From Deltaproteobacteria bacterium (lineage in GTDB: Bacteria > Myxococcota > B64-G9), in contig JAUVAM010000186.1 in assembly GCA_030591745.1 (NCBI GenBank), positions 1 to 7,188 of the forward strand: a stretch of 7,188 bases of DNA, in the 5' to 3' direction. Below the pieces are notes generated by a model that was not told the origin of the DNA, ran no database searches, and saw nothing but the letters and a program-made list of their open reading frames with translations. Made by a program: the position numbers and the translations under genes. Below, piece after piece: positions 1 through 7,187 of the stretch (position 1 is its first letter; each line of letters begins with the position of its first letter).

Positions 1-915
1 AGTTTGACCCGCCGAGTGGCGAGCGAAGTGCAAGACTCGGTTTAGGTTTGCCCGTCCCGTCGTCTTGCTTTTCAGCAGTCGCTCCGCACCGAGGTTCAGA
101 AGATCGCGGTTGCCACTTGCGGAGTTGGGGGCTCCTTCGTACTCGGAAGCAAACAAGGGCAGGCCCAGCTTCATGCAAGCTTTCCCCGCCTCGGCACTTC
201 CGCCTTTCGATTGGGCCTCGATTAGGATCATCACTCGGGAAAGAGCACAAATCGACCAATTTCGTTGCATGGCATTGCCGATGCTCCAGCCCGCATTGGG
301 ATGGAATTCGGACAAGACCAGAGCATTCTTCCAGTCCCAGACGGGCTCAAGAGCTCGACGTATCTTGAAGTTCAAAATCCCTTCGGCCAGGACGACCGTC
401 GTTGTGCCGCCTGCCTTGAGTGATGCATAGTGGGCTTGGAAGTCAACACCGGCGGCAAAGCCAGATACAACATCAATACCGGATTGGGCAAGCTGATCCG
501 CGCAATCGGCTGCAGTGGCAAGACCCTTGTCGCTGGCCTTGCGGGAACCGCAAAAACCGACCCCAATGGAATCAAGATTTGCGAGTTTTCCCTTTGCGAA
601 AAGGAGCAGCGGGGCTTTGTCGCCGAGAAGGCTCATCAAACGCGCTGGGTAGTTCTCGCTTCCCTTTGGCACCAGCGTGATCTTTGCCTCTGATAATTCT
701 TGAGCTGTTTTCTGAATGGCGGGCTTGTTGGAGCGAAGCCACGTGGCCATGTCTTCGGACAGCACCCCTTTGACGGGTACGGGGTCGGCAACAAAGCCAG
801 CAACGTCCTTTCCCTTCGAAGTGCACCACGCCAGGATCCTGGAAGCGCGAACGTTTCCAACTCCAGGCGTCGCGAGCAGCGACAGCAGTGCGATGTCATG
901 TTGCCCGAGCGTCAT
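1..915 (-). CDS. DprA/Smf-like DNA-processing protein, 3' end cut by the window (ShosA-like candidate)
   Basis: The frame is open from the ATG at 915 to base 1 (305 codons, no stop), so the C-terminus is outside the window. Seen: an HhH-like N-terminus (ATPGVGNVRASRIL, 15-28); NYPARL (88-93), as in DprA; the Rossmann-fold GFCGSRKASDKG (120-131); SGFAAGVDFQAH (151-162), matching the family SGxAxGxDxxAH; SEF (202-204); QRNWSICALS (217-226), in place of the family RNRIIAGLS; IEAQSKGGSAEAGKA (232-246); and SGNRDLLNLGA (267-277), matching GxNxLIxxGA. DprA proteins bind ssDNA and load RecA during transformation; DprA-like ShosA acts as the antitoxin of a PRTase. The start overlaps the PRTase stop (ATGA) and has GAGGA 6 nt upstream, indicating coupled translation. 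The family is clear. Housekeeping dprA is unlikely given the neighbours and the substitutions (Ala155 where the family usually has Arg), so I give no symbol. A C-terminal winged helix, present in some DprAs, cannot be assessed. Confidence 0.92.
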   Translation of the reverse strand, partial: MTLGQHDIALLSLLATPGVGNVRASRILAWCTSKGKDVAGFVADPVPVKGVLSEDMATWLRSNKPAIQKTAQELSEAKITLVPKGSENYPARLMSLLGDKAPLLLFAKGKLANLDSIGVGFCGSRKASDKGLATAADCADQLAQSGIDVVSGFAAGVDFQAHYASLKAGGTTTVVLAEGILNFKIRRALEPVWDWKNALVLSEFHPNAGWSIGNAMQRNWSICALSRVMILIEAQSKGGSAEAGKACMKLGLPLFASEYEGAPNSASGNRDLLNLGAERLLKSKTTGRANLNRVLHFARHSAGQT

Positions 916-1811
916 TGGGTTTCCTCGGGTACATTCGCATCATTGCGACATGTCTTCTCACAGGCAAGACCATACACTGCCATGGCCCCGGCCTCAATCA
1001 ACTTCATGGCGACGCAATTCATGGTCACGCCGGATTGATACAGATCGTCGACCAGAAGGATGTTCTTGCCTCGCAAGTCGCCATGTACGGCAATCGTTTC
1101 TTGAATCGTCTTCAGCTTTTCTGAAACAGGGAGGTTCTTCAATCCGGGTCTTGGCCTTGTTGTCCGGACTAGGGTGCTGAGATTCTGAAGCTCTGAGCCC
1201 TCGGCAATCACTTGTGCCACCTCGGTAGGCACCGAAAAGCCTTGAGTAGGATCAGAAGAAGGGACCGAGACTACGGCAGTGGCGGAATTGTAGGATCCAA
1301 CTGCGCCTAGAAAATTCAGGCAGCGACGTCCGAGTTCCTTAGCCGCGACGATATGTTCGGCAGTTGCATGCGCGTCGTATGGCTTGGCTTGAGAGCGAAG
1401 TGTCCCGATTTCTGTCCGTGGCATATTCGGATTGCCCTGCCTTCGATCATAGTCGAGGGCAAAGGAGAGGGCCAGGCAATCCCTGATGGCGACAACTTGG
1501 TGGATTGTAGAGAGCCAGGTTTGCAGCTCTTGGATCTTTTCCTGACTTACATTTTTCAGGAAGGTGTAACAGAAAGTCTGTTGTCCTTTCGACATGAAAT
1601 TCAAGTGCTCGACGCTGCAAGCCGATTCGAATGCGGGTACGAATGTTTCGCGAAATGGGAAAACCAAGTTCCAGTCGGTGGCGTGACTGTCTGGTGGCTT
1701 GAGTACGGGATCAATATCCGCGAGTCGGAATCGCCTCGGAGCCCAGGAGAGCATTTGCTGGATTTTTGCATGGGTAATAGGCTCTTGTGATGGCGGCTTT
1801 GGGTACAACAT
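912..1811 (-). CDS. ComF-like phosphoribosyltransferase-domain protein (ShosT-like candidate)
   Basis: The product is 299 residues from the ATG at 1811. That start is preferred over the in-frame TTG at 1853 because a strong Shine-Dalgarno (AGGGGAGGA) sits 9 nt upstream of it. The C-terminal half is a type I PRTase fold: GKNILLVDDLYQSGVT (about 248-263) is the hydrophobic strand plus the two Asp and PRPP loop, and the strand near VVSVPSSDPTQGF (180-192) fits the earlier ComF-family core. The N-terminal 140 residues are unassigned. They contain no CxxC pairs, so the zinc finger of competence ComFC is absent. PRTases normally transfer or release phosphoribosyl groups using PRPP; the substrate here is unknown. 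The gene lies 87 nt after the helicase and overlaps the dprA-like gene by ATGA. The pairing with a DprA homologue matches ShosTA, where the PRTase is the toxin, so ShosT-like is my best guess. A nucleotide-salvage or competence role is less likely. Sampled GC is lower than in the helicase. Confidence 0.9.
   Translation of the reverse strand: MLYPKPPSQEPITHAKIQQMLSWAPRRFRLADIDPVLKPPDSHATDWNLVFPFRETFVPAFESACSVEHLNFMSKGQQTFCYTFLKNVSQEKIQELQTWLSTIHQVVAIRDCLALSFALDYDRRQGNPNMPRTEIGTLRSQAKPYDAHATAEHIVAAKELGRRCLNFLGAVGSYNSATAVVSVPSSDPTQGFSVPTEVAQVIAEGSELQNLSTLVRTTRPRPGLKNLPVSEKLKTIQETIAVHGDLRGKNILLVDDLYQSGVTMNCVAMKLIEAGAMAVYGLACEKTCRNDANVPEETQ
922..926 (-). promoter_or_regulatory. Ribosome binding site of the dprA-like gene, inside the PRTase 3' end
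   Basis: GAGGA on the minus strand lies 6 nt before the ATG at 915. It encodes the last residues of the PRTase. Together with the ATGA stop/start overlap (912-915) it predicts translational coupling of the two proteins. Confidence 0.8.
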
Positions 1812-1898
1812 GGCTTGCTTTCCTCCCCTGAATGGTCGTCCCAAGTCTATCAAGTGCCTATGACACTGCGGCGACGACGAAATCCGTCCGCTGTGGGT
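1812..1898 (-). other. Helicase-PRTase intergenic gap, no clear terminator or promoter
   Basis: The 87-nt spacer follows the helicase stop (TAG at 1901-1899) and ends at the PRTase ATG. Apart from the ribosome binding site I see no hairpin followed by a T-run, and no convincing -35/-10 pair. A loose GCGG...CCGC inverted pairing exists near its upstream end but lacks a good stem. Read-through from the helicase gene is therefore the simplest assumption. A weak internal promoter cannot be excluded, since the gap is longer than the overlap at the next junction. Confidence 0.6.
1821..1829 (-). promoter_or_regulatory. Ribosome binding site of the PRTase gene
   Basis: On the minus strand the bases read AGGGGAGGA, ending 9 nt before the ATG at 1811. 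This strong Shine-Dalgarno match decides the start: the longer TTG-initiated frame (from 1853) would place this site inside the coding sequence. Confidence 0.8.
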
Positions 1899-4800
1899 CT
1901 ATTTTTCAAGGTGCATCTGAATCACCTGGAAGTGCACACTCATGCTGACTTCGTCCTTCAAGGCCTCGGCGGTGATGGCCACGACTTTGTAGCCCAAAAG
2001 TTCGGCCTTGGCTCGTTTCAGGGCATCGGATTTTGCCTTCTGGGGATCGCCGTGGAGATGTTTGCCCATGCCGTCGATGAAGATGAGGAGCTTTGCGTCT
2101 GGGTAGGCCCAGTCGGCTTCGGTGTAAGAGCCGCTGTCGAAGCTTACTTTGTATTGGCCTGTTGGCGGGATGGGGAAGCTGTGGGCTTTGCAGACATCGG
2201 CGAAGGTGATTTCGGCGTCGCTGTCGGTTTTTTCGATTTCGGCTTTGATGGCTGTCGCGACGGATGGAATGTCGTGCTTCAAATCCAAGGGCTGGATTAG
2301 GGGGCTCAGCATGTTTTGGGCCAGGTGGCGATCCAAGACCGCGTGATCTTGCTGATTGCGGAAATGCTTCATGCAGGAATAGCAGGCCTTGTCGCATTTG
2401 GAGGCGCAGTTTTCCAGGGCCTTTTGGGCGGCCTCGCAGACGGCGTCCCAATATTCGATGATTTGGGGCAAGAAGCCGGAGCCTCCCGGCATGGGGTCGT
2501 AGAGCAAGGCGTGATGATCACCGTGCTCGTCGCAGATGACCTCGCCGTCGATCTCGTTTGCGCCCATGTCCAAGACGTACCTTGCGCCGATGCGAATGGA
2601 CTCGAAAAGATTGGCAGCGGGTGCGTATTCCTTGAAGGGGCCAAGCTCCAAAGTGTCGGAAACCAAGTCCACATGTAGGGCCACTTTTTCCACCCGGTCC
2701 ACGCCATGGAACTTTTGGTGCGTTTCGGTGAATCGCTGGATTTCCCCATCTGTGGCAAAGGGCGAACGGGTGGCCCCGCAGGCCTTGCAAAGCGGGAACA
2801 ACAAAAGCTCGTCTTTTCTTTTGCCCACACCGAGATTGACCAAACGAATGTGGTGCTGCTCTAAGAACTTCGCCTCCACATTGGCGACCTTGCCCCAGCG
2901 CCCACCACCGTGGCTGCCCATGTCCAAGGACAAAACCTTAAAACCCACCCGACGACGACCCTTTTCCCTGTCGTTGATGTCTTCGCGCCGGGCCATCTCC
3001 ACATCAGCCAACTCAAAAGAAGTAAAGACCTGGTGGACTTGTGTACCCCCGCCCTCGGTCTTTTGGTCCTTTTGAGCGTAAATGCGATTGTGCTCTGGGT
3101 CGTGGGCCAAGGTCTGTTGCATGGCCGCATGGCCGGCATCCTCATCACCCGCCGAAGATCCCAGGTGCAACTTGGTCACCCGCATGACCTGCTTGTTGGC
3201 GTAAACGAAGTTGGCCGAGGTCAGTTCTCGCAAAGCCACTGGCGCGGGTCGGGTGATCTCCAAATAGGGATGCAAGCATTGAGCGGTCACGCTGTCTCGA
3301 GCCAGGGCGTAGCCCGGCAAAAAGCCGTCGTTGGCCAAGTAGCTCAATGAGTAATTCTCCAAGCGCTCGTTGTTTTGAAGCTCCTTGAGGGCATGCTGAA
3401 GTTGGAAGCGACGATTTCTTTGCTCTTCGGTCAGTTCCAGCCCGCTGCTTTCTTCCGTGGCCAAGTCCCTGAGTTCCTTTCGATAGCTATTCACCCGCTT
3501 GAAAAGACGCAGCACATGTCGCCGCAATCCAGGCTGAAAATCGTCGATGAGCGCGGCCAGGATCTCCGTATCCACCGCCTGCTTGTCTTCTTGCGGCCAA
3601 GTGCCCTGGAACACGGATTGCAATGTCTCGAGCAAGGCCTCTCGGTGGGTCTTTACGAGATCGCCCAAGGACACAAGAGCGGGGGCTTCTTTCAGATAGC
3701 GAGTGCGGGTTTGCCCGTTTTCTGTAAATTGCTCGGCAAAAAAGCTGCGCACGAAGGGGGGAAAAGACTCGTTCAGTATCTCGGTCGCGGCCTCGTCTGC
3801 CTGTTCTCGCAAGTAAGTCAGGATCGTGGAATGAACGTGTTTTTTCAGCATGGGCTCGTTGCGCAAGGAAAAGCTGGGCACTCGGATCTCGCCGGCTATC
3901 ATGCTGCGGGGATCTTGAAAGAAATAGCGACCGTGAGCGCTTGCGCGACAATGGGTAAACACCGCCGCGATGCGATGGCGTCTTCCGGCCCTTCCCGAGC
4001 GCTGGGCGTAGTTGGCCGGCGTGGGCGGCACGTTGCGCATGAGCACCATCTCCAACTTGCCGATGTCCACACCCAATTCCAAAGTCGGCGTGGCCACCAG
4101 GCAGTTGTACTTGCCGCCTTCTTCCCGCTTGAACTCTCGCTCGAGCTCCTGTCGTTCTTTCTTGGGCACCTGGGCCGAATGCTCCCAGACCTTCATGGGC
4201 ACAAAGCGGCTCTTTGTGTACTGGTAGACATCAAAGTGTTCTTCTTCTCGACCCACTTCTTTCAAGGTGCCTTTGCAGTCGTATTCCGGGCAGGCGCCAC
4301 TGGGCGGCGGCACGGACTGCGCCTTGCGACAAGACGGGCAAAGCCAGCGCTTGGCGGTCAGGCGAACGCCCATTCTCTCCCAGTCAAACTGGTAGAGGTT
4401 GCCGGGCAAATGACGAATGGGCTGCAACTTGCCATGGCTTCTGATCACCAGTTCCGCAGGCCGCAACAAGGGCTTGTCCTCGTGATTGACAAGCTGAGAC
4501 CAGAGCTCGTCTAAGAACTCATTGCGCCTGCTCGCCTCTATCTTGCGTCCCTCCGGCAGGCCCTTGGCCAAAATCTCCTGTGCCGCCGTTCGTCCTCTTT
4601 TGGCCATCCAGGATTTGCAATAAGAGGACTTGGACGCGCCTTCAATAACCAGGGCCTGGGGCCGGTATTGCTCATAGGTATGCACCAGACCTTTGCGCAC
4701 CTCGGGATCCTTGGCATCCCAGCGGCGTTGCAGCAACTCATGGTTCAACAAGCCCCGCCGCCGGTAATAATCGACCACAAGTCGCACCAGCCGGGCGAGC

Positions 4801-7187
4801 GCCGCGGGCTCGACCTTAAAAGCCTCGGCCCATCTCGCATAGAACTTAGGCCAATCCTTCACCCCCACGCCCTCGGTCAACACTTCGGCCAAGGCCAAGG
4901 TTTCCAGGCTCGCGCGACGCTGGCCGGTGGACGCGAACTCCTCAAGCAAGAACCACATGATGCGCTTGAGGCTGGCCTCGTCGTCAAAGGCCCCTTGTTT
5001 CAGGATTTGCAGCTCGATGGATCGTTCCAGCATGTGGTCGCAAAGGCGCTCCAGGCTCCAAATGCGCTCGGGTTCTTTTTCCAGGGTTTCGTAAAGCACA
5101 TGCCGCAACCGAAAGCGTCTCGATCGTTCGTCCATCCAGCCGGCCTGAAAGGCCGCGTCTTGCCGGCTGTCCGCGAAAATCAGCAATTTTTGCAAGGGCT
5201 TTTCGCGCATGGCGGACAACATGGTCTGGGCCAGGATGTTCACGTCCGCCACTTCGGAAGATCGCACCGGGGTGACGATCTCTTCATAGCCCTTGGCGCT
5301 TGTCCCACAAGCCTGGCATTTCTTCATGTCTTCGAAATGCGCAAGCACCGGCAAGGGCGCCTCTTTCTTCCCGCATTTGCCGTTGCGGCAGGCCTCCGTC
5401 TTCTTATCGTGCAAGCTGCCGCAGTGACGACAGAGATAAGCCTGCACGCAGCGAGTTTCCACCTCGCCTTCTTCCGTGCCGCCGATGAGTTTCTCGGTGA
5501 CGTAAACCACCCGGTCCTCCGGGTCGAATTGGGCGTGTCGGTCGGGGTTCTGGGTCAAGGTGACCCCCACCCCGTCCTGGCTCACCGGCTGGGAGGCCAT
5601 CATCTTGTAGTAATGCTGACCGCAAGAGCGACAAAGCCAAAGCGGGAAGATCCGCGCCCCGTCCTCGGCCTGTCCGGCCTCCAGGTCGAACTTGACCTCG
5701 GGCTTGCCCGCGGCGTCCAAAACACAGCCCAGTCCCTGATATCCCTGAACAAAATAATGCAACTTGGGCCGCAGCAAGGGCTCGCCTTCCTGCTGCACCA
5801 AAGCGCCCAAGGTCAAATACGCCAGAAGCTCCGCAATGCAGGCCTCGTCATCGTCGCGCTTGGCATCCAAGGCCCGCAATCTGGGGAGCGCCTGGGCCAA
5901 GAGGTTGGGCGATTTAAACAAATCAATAAGCAGCCAGAGCACGCCACTACCCGCAAGCAAGCGATAAGCCCGAGCCATATTGTCCGCGGCCTCGGGTGCC
6001 TCCCGTCCGCAGAGTTGCTCGCAAAGACCAAGTACCTCATCCGGCAAATCCGAAACCTCGTCGCGAAGTTGCAGTTGCCGTGTTTTGTCCAAGATGGACG
6101 CAAGCAGGCCTCGGCTGTCTTCAGGCTGCCCGGGCGTAAAGAGCTTTTCCCGCGGGACTTCCTGCCGGCGATAATGCTCGGTCACAAGCTCCACGTGATC
6201 AGCATTCACGCCAAACAAGCGAGAGGCGAATTTGCGGGTGGCGTCATGGGCATCAATGCGCCCCTGGCTTTCTTGGACCGTGGCCGAGGTGCCGATGCAG
6301 ATGACCTCGTCCGCGCCCTTGCGCGCCACGTGGCGAATGCGGCGAAGCAAGCAAGAGACCTCGGAGCCTAAGGCGCCCGTGTAAGTATGGACTTCGTCGA
6401 GGACCAAAAACCGCAAGGGGGCCTCGCGGAACATGTCCAGATCTCGGTCGCGGAGAAGCAGGTATTCCAGTTGGCTGTAGTTGGTCAAAAGCAAGCGAGG
6501 CCGGCGGTCGCGGATGTCTTGTCGGCTGTAGCATTCCTCGAAGGGAATGGGCACCTGATCTTCCTTGCCTTGGGCGAGCAGCTCGAGCTCTTTGGGCGTA
6601 TAGGCTCGCTGTTGGGTAAGCTGCCCGTTGCCGGGACTTCCATCTTTCGGGGTGACGCCCGTGTAACGACCAAAGGTAATACCGGTGCCGGCAAGCAGAG
6701 GGCGGAGGCGGCGGAGTTGATCGTCGGCAAGTGCGTTCATGGGGTAGACCAAAATGGCCGTGATGCCGTCGGGGGCCTTCTCGTCCCGCAGGTGTAGGGC
6801 GTGATCGACCAAGGGCATCAGGAAGGCCTCGGTCTTGCCGGAGCCCGTGCCCGTGGCCACTACGGTGTGCTTGCCGGATTTTACGTGGCGTAGGGTGAGT
6901 TCTTGGTGTTTGTGGATGCTGTCGAAGGCGAAGATGGATCGTAGGGATGAGTGTAAGTGGAGCTTGGGTTCGGCGCAGAGAGTTGCGATGGAGGGGCCTT
7001 GGGCGAAGGGGCGGTTTAGGTAAACGTAGGGGCCCTTGGCGATCAGGCGTTCTCCGCCGATGTCGTGGCGGAGGTGGGATTTTACTTGGGATTCCATTTG
7101 GGGGTCGGCGATGGGGAAGGTGGTCATCAGGTAACGGCCGAATTGGTCGATGACTTCCGTGCCGAATTGGACTGGGTTTAGGCTCAT
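1899..7187 (-). CDS. Giant SF2 helicase, MrfA/Hrq1-like with DUF1998 (MZB) zinc domain and C-terminal Vsr-like nuclease domain
   Basis: The product is 1762 residues and probably an ATP-dependent DNA translocase/helicase with an attached nuclease. Seen in order: Q motif near F88-Q95; Walker A GTGSGKT with K118; YPMNALADDQ (motif Ia, 148-157); DEVH box 264-267 followed by TYTG, as in MrfA-type helicases; SAT 301-303; cysteine pairs from C519 to C627; motif IV region FADSRQDA (671-678); a zinc-ribbon-like C950/C953/C966/C971; motif V around TPTLELGVD; motif VI QRSGRAGR 1062-1069; DUF1998 elements C1467/C1470, C1552, YDPMPGGSGF and C1594/C1598/C1602/C1605; then a Vsr/DUF559-like domain (about 1665-1762). 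It is far longer than solo MrfA helicases (roughly 750 residues from memory) and nearer the size of defence helicases such as DruE. The ATG lies one base inside the window edge, so its RBS and promoter are not visible. The N-terminal GRYLMTTFPIADP resembles the usual beginning of such proteins, which supports this start. It is the first gene of the putative operon. The helicase class is near certain; the defence role is inferred. Confidence 0.95.
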   Translation of the reverse strand: MSLNPVQFGTEVIDQFGRYLMTTFPIADPQMESQVKSHLRHDIGGERLIAKGPYVYLNRPFAQGPSIATLCAEPKLHLHSSLRSIFAFDSIHKHQELTLRHVKSGKHTVVATGTGSGKTEAFLMPLVDHALHLRDEKAPDGITAILVYPMNALADDQLRRLRPLLAGTGITFGRYTGVTPKDGSPGNGQLTQQRAYTPKELELLAQGKEDQVPIPFEECYSRQDIRDRRPRLLLTNYSQLEYLLLRDRDLDMFREAPLRFLVLDEVHTYTGALGSEVSCLLRRIRHVARKGADEVICIGTSATVQESQGRIDAHDATRKFASRLFGVNADHVELVTEHYRRQEVPREKLFTPGQPEDSRGLLASILDKTRQLQLRDEVSDLPDEVLGLCEQLCGREAPEAADNMARAYRLLAGSGVLWLLIDLFKSPNLLAQALPRLRALDAKRDDDEACIAELLAYLTLGALVQQEGEPLLRPKLHYFVQGYQGLGCVLDAAGKPEVKFDLEAGQAEDGARIFPLWLCRSCGQHYYKMMASQPVSQDGVGVTLTQNPDRHAQFDPEDRVVYVTEKLIGGTEEGEVETRCVQAYLCRHCGSLHDKKTEACRNGKCGKKEAPLPVLAHFEDMKKCQACGTSAKGYEEIVTPVRSSEVADVNILAQTMLSAMREKPLQKLLIFADSRQDAAFQAGWMDERSRRFRLRHVLYETLEKEPERIWSLERLCDHMLERSIELQILKQGAFDDEASLKRIMWFLLEEFASTGQRRASLETLALAEVLTEGVGVKDWPKFYARWAEAFKVEPAALARLVRLVVDYYRRRGLLNHELLQRRWDAKDPEVRKGLVHTYEQYRPQALVIEGASKSSYCKSWMAKRGRTAAQEILAKGLPEGRKIEASRRNEFLDELWSQLVNHEDKPLLRPAELVIRSHGKLQPIRHLPGNLYQFDWERMGVRLTAKRWLCPSCRKAQSVPPPSGACPEYDCKGTLKEVGREEEHFDVYQYTKSRFVPMKVWEHSAQVPKKERQELEREFKREEGGKYNCLVATPTLELGVDIGKLEMVLMRNVPPTPANYAQRSGRAGRRHRIAAVFTHCRASAHGRYFFQDPRSMIAGEIRVPSFSLRNEPMLKKHVHSTILTYLREQADEAATEILNESFPPFVRSFFAEQFTENGQTRTRYLKEAPALVSLGDLVKTHREALLETLQSVFQGTWPQEDKQAVDTEILAALIDDFQPGLRRHVLRLFKRVNSYRKELRDLATEESSGLELTEEQRNRRFQLQHALKELQNNERLENYSLSYLANDGFLPGYALARDSVTAQCLHPYLEITRPAPVALRELTSANFVYANKQVMRVTKLHLGSSAGDEDAGHAAMQQTLAHDPEHNRIYAQKDQKTEGGGTQVHQVFTSFELADVEMARREDINDREKGRRRVGFKVLSLDMGSHGGGRWGKVANVEAKFLEQHHIRLVNLGVGKRKDELLLFPLCKACGATRSPFATDGEIQRFTETHQKFHGVDRVEKVALHVDLVSDTLELGPFKEYAPAANLFESIRIGARYVLDMGANEIDGEVICDEHGDHHALLYDPMPGGSGFLPQIIEYWDAVCEAAQKALENCASKCDKACYSCMKHFRNQQDHAVLDRHLAQNMLSPLIQPLDLKHDIPSVATAIKAEIEKTDSDAEITFADVCKAHSFPIPPTGQYKVSFDSGSYTEADWAYPDAKLLIFIDGMGKHLHGDPQKAKSDALKRAKAELLGYKVVAITAEALKDEVSMSVHFQVIQMHLEK

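Noticed and set aside
372..829. Two short minus-strand open frames (372-575 and 572-829) as separate small genes
   Set aside because: They lie in other frames within the dprA-like gene, which is open from 915 to the window edge and carries continuous DprA motifs.
1812..1853. PRTase starting at the TTG at 1853 (14 extra residues)
   Set aside because: TTG is a rare start and no good ribosome binding site precedes it, whereas the ATG at 1811 has AGGGGAGGA 9 nt upstream, which would lie inside the longer frame.
1812..1898. Rho-independent terminator or promoter in the helicase-PRTase gap
   Set aside because: The best inverted pairing has a poor stem and no T-run follows it. No -35/-10 pair with proper spacing stands out.
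3375..4514. Plus-strand open frame of 379 codons
   Set aside because: It overlaps helicase motifs V and VI on the other strand, which are clearly the real coding frame. No motif or domain is seen in the antisense product.
4668..6371. Long plus-strand open frame (567 codons) opposite the helicase gene
   Set aside because: It is antisense to a helicase whose motifs are all in the minus-strand frame. Its translation shows no recognisable domain, and it arises from the codon bias of the true gene.
1899..7187. Assignment of the helicase as DruE (Druantia) or DrmA/DrmB (DISARM)
   Set aside because: Size and DUF1998 fit DruE loosely, but no other Druantia or DISARM gene is in the window, and the attached Vsr-like domain plus the PRTase/DprA neighbours point elsewhere. 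A symbol would be a guess.
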